Assembly: GCF_050510895.1 (NCBI RefSeq)
Contig: NZ_JBNINT010000001.1
Coordinates: 4,092,001 to 4,156,000, forward strand
Source: Pannonibacter phragmitetus_B
GTDB lineage: Bacteria; Pseudomonadota; Alphaproteobacteria; Rhizobiales; Stappiaceae
DNA length: 64,000 bases
Direction of reading: 5' to 3'
This document shows positions 40,501-49,893 of the stretch, piece after piece. The notes under the pieces are model-generated. The model saw nothing but the letters and a program-made list of their open reading frames with translations. It did not search any database and was not told where the DNA came from. How positions within the stretch are numbered: position 1 is the stretch's first letter; every line of letters begins with the position of its first letter. The translations under genes and the position numbers were made by a program.

Positions 40501-40542
40501 TAAAAAGAACGCCGCCCGCTGCTGTTTGGCAGGGCGGCGTTC
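40501..40542 (-). terminator. Terminator between ccmG and the TRAP operon
   Basis: GAACGCCGCCC and GGGCGGCGTTC form a perfect 11-bp stem with a 14-nt loop. On the minus strand it is followed by TTTTTA, so it is a good intrinsic terminator for the dctM transcript. It may also stop ccm transcription. Confidence 0.85.
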
Positions 40543-40586
40543 TCATATCTGTGGCAGGGGTGGGCCTGCCGCAGCGTTTGGTTTTT

Positions 40587-41915
40587 TCAGCGCCCGGTGA
40601 TCCCGGGGAAGGCGACCAGCAGGCCGACAGCCAGGATTTGCAGGGCGATGAAAGGCAGCAGTGCCCGGAAGATGACACCCAGCGTGATGCCGGGAGGGGC
40701 CACGGACTTCAGATAGAAGGCGGCAGGACCAAAAGGCGGCGACAGGAACGAGATCTGCATGTTCATGCAGAACAGGACGCCGAACCAGACCGGGTCAAGG
40801 CCGAGCGACTTGATGATCGGCACGAAGATCGGCATCGTCAGCAGGGCGATGCCTACCCAGTCGAGGAAGGCGCCGAGCACGAACAGGATCGCCATCATCA
40901 CCAGCACGATGACGGTGGGATTGTCCGAGATGCCGGTGATCATGCCCGAGACGAAGTTTACCCCGCCCATCAGATTGTAGACGCCGACAATGGCCGTGGC
41001 GCCGATGCCGATCCAAACGATCATGCCGACCGTGGAGAGCGTCTGCATCGCCGCATCCCGCAGCAGCTTGAACGAGAACTCACCGCGCAGGATCGTCGAC
41101 AGGATCACGCCGCCGACGCCAATGGCCGAGGCCTCCGTCACCGAGGCGATGCCGCCATAGATTGACCCCAGAACAATGGCGACCACCAGAACCGGCAGTG
41201 CCAGCCCTTTCAGGAGGCGCAGCTTTTCCTCGCGCGGGATCGGCTCCGGGTCCACCTGTGGCACCACATGTGGCGTCAGCCAGGCTCGCGCCAGGATGTA
41301 GGCCACATAGAACATGGCCAGCATGAAGCCGGGCAGGAAGGCTGCGGTGAACAGCTCGCCAATGGAGACGTTGGCGGTCAGGCCATAGATGATCAGCACG
41401 ATGGACGGCGGGATCATGGTGCCGAGCGAGCCGCCCGCACAGACCACGCCGATGGCCAGATTGCGGTCATAACCCTGCCGCAGCATCTGGGGCAGGGCGA
41501 TCATGCCCAGCAGCACGATTTCGCCGCCGATGATGCCGCTCATGGCCGCCAGAATCACGGAGACAAAGACGGTCTGCACAGCAACGCCGCCGCGCATGCG
41601 CCCGGCAAACAGCTTCATCGCATCGAACAGGTCCCGGGCAATACCGGAGCGGTCGAGGATGGCGGCCATCAGCACGAACATGGGCACCGAGACGAACACG
41701 AAATTCATCACGAAGGAATAGACGCGGCTGGTAATGAGCGGGATCGACATGGGGCCGAACCAGCCGAGCGCGAAGACGAGCGCCACGAGCAGCGTCACAA
41801 AGGCGAGCGGCATGCCCGTCAGCAGCAGCACGACCATCATGATGAACATGACCGCCGTGCCCCAGCCGATGCCGAGGGCCTGCAGGTTGAAGCTGAAATC
41901 CAGAAGATCGGTCAT
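40587..41915 (-). CDS. TRAP transporter large membrane subunit, system 1 (DctM type)
   Basis: A 442-residue permease with about 12 helices and the landmarks GIIGGEIVLLGMIALPQML, CAGGSLGTMIPPSIVLIIYG and LSPPFGPAAFYLKSVAPPGI. It is intact and is closely similar to the system 2 permease at 47936-49240, so the two are paralogues. It follows dctQ1 with a 3-nt gap. It would move a carboxylate, probably a sugar acid given the neighbours. Confidence 0.93.
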   Translation of the reverse strand: MTDLLDFSFNLQALGIGWGTAVMFIMMVVLLLTGMPLAFVTLLVALVFALGWFGPMSIPLITSRVYSFVMNFVFVSVPMFVLMAAILDRSGIARDLFDAMKLFAGRMRGGVAVQTVFVSVILAAMSGIIGGEIVLLGMIALPQMLRQGYDRNLAIGVVCAGGSLGTMIPPSIVLIIYGLTANVSIGELFTAAFLPGFMLAMFYVAYILARAWLTPHVVPQVDPEPIPREEKLRLLKGLALPVLVVAIVLGSIYGGIASVTEASAIGVGGVILSTILRGEFSFKLLRDAAMQTLSTVGMIVWIGIGATAIVGVYNLMGGVNFVSGMITGISDNPTVIVLVMMAILFVLGAFLDWVGIALLTMPIFVPIIKSLGLDPVWFGVLFCMNMQISFLSPPFGPAAFYLKSVAPPGITLGVIFRALLPFIALQILAVGLLVAFPGITGR

Positions 41916-41918
41916 GGC

Positions 41919-42497
41919 TCAGTCCTTCAGGCTGCGGCGGGCGTGGTTGAAGGCGAGCACCAGAAACTGGAGAACCAGCGCAACCATCACCACCAGAATG
42001 AAGACCTTGATCAAGGCCGGGGTTGGCGGGCTCCAGGCACTGCCGGTGGTCTCCAGCCTGATCTCCCCGGAAGGCGCCAGAACCGCACGCTGAACCATGT
42101 GCCAGGAGGCATAGGCGAAGAAGCCGCTGGCGATGGCGCAGGCAAGGGAAATGAGCACGTCGGCTGCCTTGCGCAAGCGCGGCGGCAGGATGTCGTAAAG
42201 CAGCACCACCCGGATATGGGTGTTGCGGCTGGTGCAATAGAGCCCGCCGAACACGAAGGCGAGGCCGCACAGGAAAACCGTTGCCTCATGCGCCCAGATG
42301 GTGGGGCTGTTGAAGAGATAGCGCAGAAACACTTCGAGCAGCAGAATGGCTGCTGCCAGAACGATGCCTGCCGCAAAAATGAAGCCTGATGCGTTGATCA
42401 GGCGGCCCAGAAGCCCGGCCTCAGGGGCTGCGCCCTGTTCCGGCTCGGGCGGAAGGCCGGGGGCCTGCGCATCAGTAGGGGTGGTGCCGTGTGTCAT
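41919..42497 (-). CDS. TRAP transporter small membrane subunit, system 1 (DctQ type)
   Basis: About 192 residues with four membrane helices and the DctQ segments LLLEVFLRYLFNSPTIWAHE and TSRNTHIRVVLLYDILPPR. The N-terminal 40 residues are Pro/Glu-rich and poorly conserved. ATG 42497 is preferred over an upstream in-frame start. It pairs with the large subunit just downstream. Confidence 0.9.
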   Translation of the reverse strand: MTHGTTPTDAQAPGLPPEPEQGAAPEAGLLGRLINASGFIFAAGIVLAAAILLLEVFLRYLFNSPTIWAHEATVFLCGLAFVFGGLYCTSRNTHIRVVLLYDILPPRLRKAADVLISLACAIASGFFAYASWHMVQRAVLAPSGEIRLETTGSAWSPPTPALIKVFILVVMVALVLQFLVLAFNHARRSLKD

Positions 42498-42637
42498 GTC
42501 TCTATCCAGCGGGGCGGGCCTTAAGGACAGAAGCGGCACAAGCCTGCGCCGCTTCGTGGTCTTTGTTCATGGCAGGGCGCTTGCGCGGGCGCCCGGCAGG
42601 ACTGATCATGCCGGATTCCCGCTTCAAGCCTCCTGTC

Positions 42638-43657
42638 TCAGAGCAGGCCCTTCTGGCTCAGATAGCTGGTGAGGGTGTCATAGACCTTCTGTGCCATCGG
42701 CGAGCCCTTGGCGATGCGCTCCCACTCGGCCATGGCGATCTTGCGGAACTTGGCGCGCTCCTCGTCCGGCCAGTTGTGGATGGTGATGGAGCCGTCCGCC
42801 TTGGCTTCCTCGATGGCCTTCAGATCAGCCGCCTTGAGGCCGTTGATCTGGGTCTGCTGGAACTCCTTCACGGTCGTCTCCAGCAGGGTCTTGATGTCAT
42901 CCGGCAGGGCATCCCACTTGGCCTTGTTCATGGACACTTCCACGAGCGGCAGGGAGTGGAAGCCCGGATAGACCGGGTGCGGGGCAACCTTGTTGAGACC
43001 TTGTGTCTGGTTGACGGAGAACACGGAATAGTCGGCAGCGTCCACCACGCCCTTGTCGATCGCGGTGAAGACTTCCGACGACGGCAGGTTCACCGGAGCA
43101 GCGCCTGCTGCGGCAAAGACGTTGGCAATCGGGCCTTCCGGCGAGCGCACCTTGACGCCCTTCAGGTCATCGACGCTGTCGAGCGGCACGCGCGAGACGA
43201 AGGCTTCGAGGCCGGGGGTGGAAACACCGATGAAGTGCAGGCCATAGGCGCCCAGCAATTCCTGCATGATTTCCTTGCCACCGCCATTTTCGACAAAGTC
43301 GATCATCTGCGCCGGATCAGACCAGGCGCCGACCGGATTGGCGATGAGGCCGAAGGCCGGATCCTTGCCGGCCCAGTAGGACGAATCACAGATCTGACCA
43401 TCGAGAATGCCAGCCGCAACGGCATCCAGCGTCTCGTTGTATTCGACCACGGAGCCCACGGGCATCAGCTCGATCTTGACCTTGCCGCCGGACTTTTCGG
43501 CGACCAGATCGGTCCAGCCCTTCTGATACTCGAAGTTCGGGTTGCCGGCCGGGTCCGAGGACTGGAACCGGAACGAATATTCCTGAGCCACTGCGCCCGT
43601 TGCCAGGGCAAAAGCTGCCACTGCAGCTACCGAGGCTGTCTTCAGAAAACGCTTCAT
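42638..43657 (-). CDS. TRAP transporter solute-binding protein, system 1 (DctP type)
   Basis: A 339-residue binding protein with a clear signal peptide (AAVAAFALATGAVA) and the ligand-binding block LDSVDDLKGVKVRSPEGPIANVF. ATG 43657 is chosen because GGGAGG is correctly spaced for it; an upstream ATG two codons earlier is too close. It resembles the system 2 protein at 49894-50921 (YPGFHSLP/YPGFHSMP, DLKG). The 189-nt gap upstream and the hairpin at 43807-43831 suggest that it begins its own transcription unit. Confidence 0.93.
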   Translation of the reverse strand: MKRFLKTASVAAVAAFALATGAVAQEYSFRFQSSDPAGNPNFEYQKGWTDLVAEKSGGKVKIELMPVGSVVEYNETLDAVAAGILDGQICDSSYWAGKDPAFGLIANPVGAWSDPAQMIDFVENGGGKEIMQELLGAYGLHFIGVSTPGLEAFVSRVPLDSVDDLKGVKVRSPEGPIANVFAAAGAAPVNLPSSEVFTAIDKGVVDAADYSVFSVNQTQGLNKVAPHPVYPGFHSLPLVEVSMNKAKWDALPDDIKTLLETTVKEFQQTQINGLKAADLKAIEEAKADGSITIHNWPDEERAKFRKIAMAEWERIAKGSPMAQKVYDTLTSYLSQKGLL

Positions 43658-43806
43658 TGTCATTCCTCCCGTTGATGAGTTTTTTGGATGGGGATGGACT
43701 GGAGGCCCAAGGGCTTCCTTTTCTGGCGGTTTAGATCCTGCCGGGAAAAGTGAAGACCGCACTTCCCGAAAAGATAGACAAAACAAGAGGATCTCATATC
43801 CACCAT

Positions 43807-43831
43807 CCCGCCTGGCATCAGGCTTGGCGGG
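43807..43831. terminator. Hairpin after the 2-hydroxyacid dehydrogenase gene
   Basis: CCCGCC pairs with GGCGGG, and an alternative inner pair GCCTG/CAGGC exists. It lies 16 nt past the stop of the gene at 43847. No T-run follows, so it may be a processing or weak termination site. Confidence 0.4.
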
Positions 43832-43846
43832 GCTTTGAGGAGAGCT

Positions 43847-44822
43847 TTAACCCTTGCGGATCGTGTTGGCCAGCGGCTCGCCTGCGGCCAGCCGGTTGAT
43901 GTTGTCTGCCATTGCGACGCGGCGGCGGTTGACCGTGCCATGGGTCCAGCCGGACATGTGCGGCGTCATCACAACGTTAGCCAGCTCATGGAACGGATAG
44001 GCCGAAGGGTGCGGATTGGGCGTGCTGCCGTCCGGATAGACATACCATGTGTCGATGATGGCGCCACCGATCCGCTTTTCCGCAAGCGCGTCATAAAGGG
44101 CTTTCTCCTCGATGACCGGGCCGCGTCCGACGTTGACGATCACTCCTTCCGGCTTCATTGCGCTGATGACGGATGCGTCAACAAGACCTGCGGTCTGTGG
44201 GGTGAAGGGCAGGGTGTTGACGATGACGTCCGCAGCGCCTGCAAGCTCGGCCAGTGCGGCAAGCGGGTAGTGCCGGTCAAACAGGTCCGTTTCCTGCGGT
44301 GTGGACCTGTTGGCCACGATGACCTTCATGCCGAAGGCTTTTGCCCTCGCGGCAATTGTCTTGCCGATATGACCGAAGCCGATCAGGCCAATGGTCTGGT
44401 CCCCGAGTTCAGTGCGCAGGGCATTTGCGCCGCCAGAGCGGTAGGCCCAGTCGCCCTTGCGCAGACGCTGGTCGGCATCGGCAAGCGGCACATGACGCAG
44501 CAGCAGCGCGGCCATGACATATTCTGCGATAGCTGCGTCATGACCGAAGCAATTGCACAGGGCAGCGCCTTCCGGAACATGGCTCAGGTCGATCCCGTCA
44601 TATCCGGCACCGGGAAGCTGATAGAGCTTCAGCGATGCCGAAACCGGCATGTCCGCCGTCAGTTGCACACCGATGATCACATCGGCAGCCGCATAGGTCT
44701 GCCGGTCTGCCTCTGCCGCCAGCGAGATCGGGCAGCTCGACGATGTCATGCGGCTCGGAAAGCAGATTGGCAAAGCCGGGGACAAAACTGCAGGCATTCT
44801 GGCCGTGGAACACGATTTTCAT
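43847..44822 (-). CDS. D-isomer-specific 2-hydroxyacid dehydrogenase, frameshifted
   Basis: NAD-linked 2-hydroxyacid dehydrogenase, about 324 residues. It has the dinucleotide fold IGLIGFGHIGKTIAARAKAFG (positions about 145-165), catalytic Arg in VNVGRGPVIEE and the Glu/His pair ending in MTPHMSGWTHG. The N-terminus MKIVFHGQNACSF is in another frame. Removing one G from 44730-44732 joins IVELPISLAAEADRQ. This break is an extra base, unlike most here. It may reduce a 2-keto acid formed in sugar-acid breakdown; phosphoglycerate- or formate-dehydrogenase-like roles cannot be excluded. Confidence 0.85.
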
Positions 44823-44864
44823 GAAATGGTCCAATCTTGGCGTGTTGGCAGAGGGAAGTGCTGG

Positions 44865-45903
44865 TCAGGCGTTGAAGGCTAGCTGCACTTTCATCGACTG
44901 ACTGCGGTCTGACGCCAGCCGGAAGGCTGCATCGGCCTCTTCGGCGGGAAGGGTTGCGGATATCAGCGGCGACAGATCGACTGCGCCGCTGGAGATGAGT
45001 TGCACGGCCCAGCCAAATTCAGCATCAAACCGGAAGCTACCCTTGAGGGTGACTTCCTTGGCCACAACGAGGTTGAGTGGCAGCGGGATATCGCCGCCAA
45101 GACCGACGGCGATCAGTGTGCCGCCCGGACGCACAACATCCAGCGCCGTGGCCAGCGCCTTGGCGCTGCCGGAGCATTCGAACACCACATCGAACAGGCC
45201 CTTGCGTTCCGCAAAGGGGGCGAGGGCATCCGGCGCCGCGGCAAGGTTCAGGGTCCGGCTTGCGCCAAGGCTTGCAGCGATTGCAAGGGGGCATCGGCAA
45301 GGTCCGAGGCCGTGATCTCTGCGGCCCCTGCATGTCTTGCCGCAGCAATCACCAGATTGCCGATGGGACCGCAGCCGGAGACGAGCACGGATTTGCCGAG
45401 GAGTGACCCTGCGCCCGCGACCGCATGCAGGCAGACCGCAAAAGGCTCGGCACAGGCGGCAAGGCCGGGGTCAAGGGTGGCGGGAACCTTGAAGACCTGC
45501 TCCACCGGCAGCGTCACTTCGTCCCGGAAAAGCCCCTGCATATGCGGGAAGCGCATGGCACTTCCGAAGAAGCGCATGTCGAGGCACTGGTTCCGCTGAT
45601 CTCGAAGGCAGAAGTGGCAATGCCCGCAAGGCATGCTCGGATTGACCGCCACCTGATCACCTGCCGCCACGCAGGTGATCCCGCTGCCTGTCTCCACGAT
45701 ACGCCCGGCAACTTCGTGGCCGAGGATCATGGGTTCCTTCAGCCGGACCGTTCCAAACCCGGCATGGTGATAATAGTGCAGATCGGAGCCGCAGATGCCG
45801 CCCCGGGTGATCTGGACACGCACCTCACCCGGACCGGGCCTGCTGCCGCAGGCCGCTCCTCGATACGAAGGTCATGGGGCTGATGAGCGACGATAGCGCG
45901 CAT
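44865..45903 (-). CDS. Zinc alcohol dehydrogenase resembling L-idonate 5-dehydrogenase, two frameshifts
   Basis: MDR-family dehydrogenase of 346 residues after repair. It has the catalytic zinc site ICGSDLHYY and GHEVAG, structural zinc cysteines in CGHCHFCLRDQRNQC, and the Rossmann glycine motif VSGCGPIGN. The phrase LHYYHHAGFG is typical of L-idonate 5-dehydrogenases. Breaks are near 45834-45838 (restoring AAGPGPGEVRVQ) and at the G5 run 45287-45291 (restoring DAPLAIAASLGASRTLNL). It would oxidise L-idonate to 5-keto-gluconate, the substrate of the SDR encoded just upstream. Confidence 0.85.
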
Positions 45904-45921
45904 GATGGTTCTTTCCTGGCT

Positions 45922-46682
45922 TTAGAGGACCGAGATCATGCCGCCATCGACATAGATGATCTGGCCGCTGACGTAATTGGACGCGGCAGACGCCAGATAG
46001 ACGGCGGTGCCGGCCAGCTCCTCTGGCTTGCCCCAGCGGCGTGCGGGCGTGCGGCCCTTCACCCAGCCATCGAATTGCGGGTTGTTGATCAGGGCTTCGT
46101 TCATGTCGGTGAGCATGTAGCCCGGGCCGATGGCATTGACCTGAATGCCGTGTTCGGCCCATTCCGCCGTCATGGCGCGGGTGAGCATCTTGATGCCGCC
46201 CTTGGCCACCGTGTAGGGCGCAACCGTTGCCCGGGCCAGCTCGCTGGTCAGCGAGCCGATGTTGATGATCTTGCCGCTCTTGCGCGTGATCATCCGCTTG
46301 GCCGCTTCCCGTCCCACCACGAAGGCGCTGGTGAGGTTGGTGTCCATCACCTTCTGCCATTCCGGCGTAGAGAGTTCCACGATCGGCTTGCGCAGCTGGA
46401 TGCCGGCATTGTTGACGAGAATGTCTATCGCAATCCCGTCGCGGTCGAAGGCCTCGAAGGCAGCGGTGACCGCTGCCTCATCCGTGACATCGAATGCGGC
46501 CGTGCGCACCGTGTGCCCGGCGGCCCGCAGCGCTTCGGCGGTTGCTTCAAGGCGGCCCGCGTCAACCCCGTTCAGGACAAGGAAGCCCCGGCCTCAGCGA
46601 GGCCGGTTGCGATGGCGAGCCCGAGGCCGCGGGAGGACCCGGTTACAAGTGCGGTACGCCCGGTCAGATCAAAAAGGGTCAT
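45922..46682 (-). CDS. SDR resembling gluconate 5-dehydrogenase, frameshifted
   Basis: Short-chain dehydrogenase of 253 residues after repair, with TGSSRGLGLA for NAD(P), NNAG, catalytic Ser in NIGSLTS and the pair Y-x-x-x-K in APYTVAKGG. It resembles gluconate 5-dehydrogenases, which interconvert 5-keto-gluconate and gluconate. The frame breaks in the C4 run 46586-46589, and one more base restores EAGGFLVLNGVDAGRL. It sits 18 nt before the L-idonate-dehydrogenase-like gene, so the two enzymes could act in sequence. Confidence 0.85.
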
Positions 46683-46716
46683 GGCAAGCTCCGTGTTGCA
46701 ATGCTGACAATCAGGC

Positions 46717-47916
46717 TCAAAGCACCGAAGTGCGGCCGCTCAGATCCGGGCGGTTGAAGAAGGAGGGAAGCAGCTCGACGCCAAGGCCCGGCCCTTCCAT
46801 CGGATAGACATAGCCGTTCTCGATTTTCGGCACCGCCGTGACGAGCTCGTTGTACCAGCCGCGGTAGAAGGCGCGGACGGATTCCTGAATGAGCGTGTTG
46901 GGCTGGCTGAAGGACATGTGAATGGCAGCAGCAAAGCCGACAGGGCCGATGCAGTCATGCGGGGCGAAGGGACGATGCCAGGTTTCAGCCAGGGCCGCGA
47001 TCTTGCGGCCTTCCGTCAGGCCGCCCGTCCAGCACAGGTCAACCATGACCACGTGAGTGGCGTTCTGGTCGAGCATGTCCTTGTAGGGCCAACGCGAGCC
47101 GAGGGTTTCGCTGGCGCAGGTCCACACGTCCGTGGACGCGGCAAACTCGCCGAGCGCCTGGGCCGAGTTCATGCGGATCGGGTCTTCGTACCAGGTCGGG
47201 GAATAGGGCTCCAGCGCCTTGGCGATCTTCTTGGCGGTGGGCAGGTTCCACAGCGAATGGAACTCGACCATGATTTCCATCTTGTCGCCAACGGCCTTGC
47301 GGATCTTCTCGAAGGGCTCGATGGCGGCCTTCATCTGTTCGGCGGTGATGTACTGGCCGCGGGTTTCCTGGGCATGCGGATCGAACGGCCAGATCTTCAT
47401 GGCCGTGATGCCCTGTTCCAGCAGATTTTCGGCCAGGGCGTCCGCCCGTGTCATGAAGCCGACGAGATCCTCGTAGGGGCCTTCGTCATCGCCAAGATTC
47501 CAGTTCGAAACCGGCTTGATGTTGTTGGTCCGCACATAGCGGTAGCCGGCGCAGGTGTTGTAGACGCGGATCTTGTCCCAGCACTGCCCGCCCAGCATCT
47601 GGTGCACCGGCAGGCCGCAGACCTTGCCGAAGATGTCCCACAGGGCAATGTCGATGGCGGAAGCTGCCCGGTATTCGGCGCCGGTCGAAGACTGGGCCAT
47701 CGGCAGCGACACCATTTCCTTGTGCAGGGCTTCGATGTGCAGCGGATTCTTGCCGAGCAGACGGCCTGCCAGGGTGTCGTGAATATGGGCTTCGACGGCA
47801 CCGGCGCCATAGAAGGTTTCACCCAGGCCGGTGATGCCGGCATCCGTTTCGACATGAACCCACAGGACGTTGGCGAACTCTTCGAGGCGGTAGGTCTTGA
47901 TGGCAGTAATTTTCAT
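46717..47916 (-). CDS. Enolase-superfamily (mandelate racemase/muconate lactonizing) sugar-acid enzyme
   Basis: A 399-residue member of the mandelate racemase subgroup. It has an N-terminal capping domain (1-130), then a barrel with AMKIWPFDP (catalytic Lys), metal ligands in MVEFHSLWN, WYEDPI and CASETL, and a His in FAPHDCIGP. The superfamily removes a proton next to a carboxylate; members near sugar-acid TRAP genes are usually acid-sugar dehydratases or lactone cycloisomerases. ATG 47916 is chosen over an upstream in-frame ATG because it gives the standard MKITAIKTY start. The exact substrate cannot be read. Confidence 0.88.
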   Translation of the reverse strand: MKITAIKTYRLEEFANVLWVHVETDAGITGLGETFYGAGAVEAHIHDTLAGRLLGKNPLHIEALHKEMVSLPMAQSSTGAEYRAASAIDIALWDIFGKVCGLPVHQMLGGQCWDKIRVYNTCAGYRYVRTNNIKPVSNWNLGDDEGPYEDLVGFMTRADALAENLLEQGITAMKIWPFDPHAQETRGQYITAEQMKAAIEPFEKIRKAVGDKMEIMVEFHSLWNLPTAKKIAKALEPYSPTWYEDPIRMNSAQALGEFAASTDVWTCASETLGSRWPYKDMLDQNATHVVMVDLCWTGGLTEGRKIAALAETWHRPFAPHDCIGPVGFAAAIHMSFSQPNTLIQESVRAFYRGWYNELVTAVPKIENGYVYPMEGPGLGVELLPSFFNRPDLSGRTSVL

Positions 47917-47935
47917 CGGAAAGCTCCGGATCACA

Positions 47936-49240
47936 TCAGCGTGCGAGATTGGGTAGGAGAAGCGAAATGTCAGGGAAGGCCAGCAGCAGGGCCAGCATGA
48001 ACAGCTGGATCAGGATGAAAGGCCAGAGTGCCCTGTAGATCACGGGGAGGGTGATTTCGGGGGGCCACGCTTCGCAGATAGAACGCGGCCGGACCGAAGG
48101 GGGCGACAGGAAGGCAACCTGCATGGTGATCGAGAAGAGCACGCCGAACCACACCAGATCGTAGCCGAGAGTTGCAACGATCGGCACGAAGATGGGCATG
48201 CACAGAAGCAGGATGCCGATCCAGTCCATGAACATGCCGAGGATGACGAAGATTGCCATCATCAGCAGTATCGTAAGGAAGGGCGAGATGTTCAGCCCGA
48301 GAATGAGGTCTGTCACGAATTTCTGCCCGCCGGACAGATTGTAGATCGACACCATGACGGCTGCGCCGAAGGTGACCCAGAGGATGATGCCGCAGGCGCG
48401 CAAGGTCTGGGTGAGGGCCTGAGCCAGCATCGCGACGCTCAACTCGCCGCGCAGCGCAATGATCACCAGCGTCATGCCAACAGCGATGTTCGCTGCCTCG
48501 GTGATGGAGGTAATACCGCCATAGATGCAGCCAAAGACCGTGAAGATCAGCACGCCGGTGGGCAGGACGCCGCGCAGGAAGACGGAGAGGGAGAAGGGGG
48601 CGGGACGCACCTCCGATGGCTTTGGCGCGGCCGCCGGATCGAGCCAGCAACGGATGGCGATGTAGATCAGATAGAAGACTGCCAGCATGAAGCCCGGAAT
48701 GAACGAGCCCAGGAACAGCTTGTGCACCGAGACATCGGCCGTCAAGCCATAGACGATCAGAACAATAGACGGCGGGATCATGGTGCCCAGCGAGCCGCCC
48801 GCGCAAACAATGCCGATGGCAAGATTGCGGTCGTATTTGAGGCGCAGCATCTGCGGCAGGGCGACCAGGCCGAGCAGCACGATCTCGCCGCCGATGATGC
48901 CGCTGATTGCGGCAAGCAGCACTGAAATCACCAGTGTGACATAGCCGATGCCGCCGCGAACCCGGCCGAAGACGCTGTTGAGCGCATCATAGAGATCGCG
49001 GGCCAGTCTGGACCGCTCCAGCAATGATGCCATCAGGATGAACATCGGCACGGACAGGAAGCTGTATTCGGTGGCAAGCCCGTAGACGGTCTTGTGCGCG
49101 ATGGCGAGAACCGGCAGGCCAAATTTCAGATAGGCAACCACCATCGCCAGTGAACCGGCGGCAAAGGCCAGTGGCACGCCCACGGCCATCAGTGCGAAGA
49201 TGCCAAGAAGCAGGATGATCGAGATTGTCAGGATGGTCAT
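47936..49240 (-). CDS. TRAP transporter large membrane subunit, system 2 (DctM type), locally scrambled
   Basis: A 435-residue DctM paralogue of system 1, with GIIGGEIVLLGLVALPQML and CAGGSLGTMIPPSIVLIVYG. The frame is open, but about 12 residues after LSPP read SVRPRSICEAWP instead of the expected FGPAAFYLRSVAP. One base missing in the G5 run 48099-48103 and two missing in the G6 run 48059-48064 cancel out and explain this. ATG 49240 gives the natural start MTILTISIILLLG. It follows dctQ2 by 7 nt and precedes the enolase-superfamily gene by 19 nt. Confidence 0.92.
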   Translation of the reverse strand: MTILTISIILLLGIFALMAVGVPLAFAAGSLAMVVAYLKFGLPVLAIAHKTVYGLATEYSFLSVPMFILMASLLERSRLARDLYDALNSVFGRVRGGIGYVTLVISVLLAAISGIIGGEIVLLGLVALPQMLRLKYDRNLAIGIVCAGGSLGTMIPPSIVLIVYGLTADVSVHKLFLGSFIPGFMLAVFYLIYIAIRCWLDPAAAPKPSEVRPAPFSLSVFLRGVLPTGVLIFTVFGCIYGGITSITEAANIAVGMTLVIIALRGELSVAMLAQALTQTLRACGIILWVTFGAAVMVSIYNLSGGQKFVTDLILGLNISPFLTILLMMAIFVILGMFMDWIGILLLCMPIFVPIVATLGYDLVWFGVLFSITMQVAFLSPPSVRPRSICEAWPPEITLPVIYRALWPFILIQLFMLALLLAFPDISLLLPNLAR

Positions 49241-49247
49241 GGCAGCC

Positions 49248-49757
49248 TCAGTCGATCCGGTCACTGCCGGGCCGGGGATGCCGGCTGGCGCGCAGGAAGT
49301 TGATGATTGCAAGGACAGCCATCAGGGCCGCTGCAACGACGACAAAAGGTTTGACGATTGCCGGGATTGGCGGATTCCAGGCCGTGCCGAACCGCTCGAA
49401 GGTGACAAGGGCACGCCATGCGGTCGGTGCGCCGAAGTAGGCAAGCCCACCGCAGAAAACCAGGGTTGCAGCCAGAGTGATGAAATCGAAGACACGGCGG
49501 ACGGGCCGGGGCACTACGTCGTAGATCACCGAGATCCGCAGGTGATCATCCAGTGCCATGACGTAGACACCTGCCACCAGATAGACGAGAGCTGACAGGA
49601 ACAAGGCCAGTTCATTGACCCAGCTTGTCGGACTGCCGAAAAGATAGCGCGCCGCCACCTCGTAAAGTGTGATGGCAACGATGACGAGCAGGGGAGAGGC
49701 GAGCAGCGCCGCCTTCGGGGTGAACTTGGGATCAGGACTTTCGGATGGTGCCGGCAT
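49248..49757 (-). CDS. TRAP transporter small membrane subunit, system 2 (DctQ type)
   Basis: A 169-residue protein with four helices and the segments VAARYLFGSPTSWVNELALF and LDDHLRISVIYDVVPRPVRR. It is paralogous to dctQ1 (AHEATVFLCGLAFVFGG aligns with NELALFLSALVYLVAG). It lies 136 nt downstream of the system 2 binding-protein gene. Confidence 0.9.
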   Translation of the reverse strand: MPAPSESPDPKFTPKAALLASPLLVIVAITLYEVAARYLFGSPTSWVNELALFLSALVYLVAGVYVMALDDHLRISVIYDVVPRPVRRVFDFITLAATLVFCGGLAYFGAPTAWRALVTFERFGTAWNPPIPAIVKPFVVVAAALMAVLAIINFLRASRHPRPGSDRID

Positions 49758-49893
49758 GATTTCCTCGTCTGGCTGAAGGCAATGTGCGGCCGCAAGGGTG
49801 GGTGGTGCCTGCTGGGCCTCGCAGATCCGGGGGACGGGCTGGCGGCGCTATGAAGTCCGCCAGCCCCTGTCTTCCGGAACAGTCAGATGCGGC

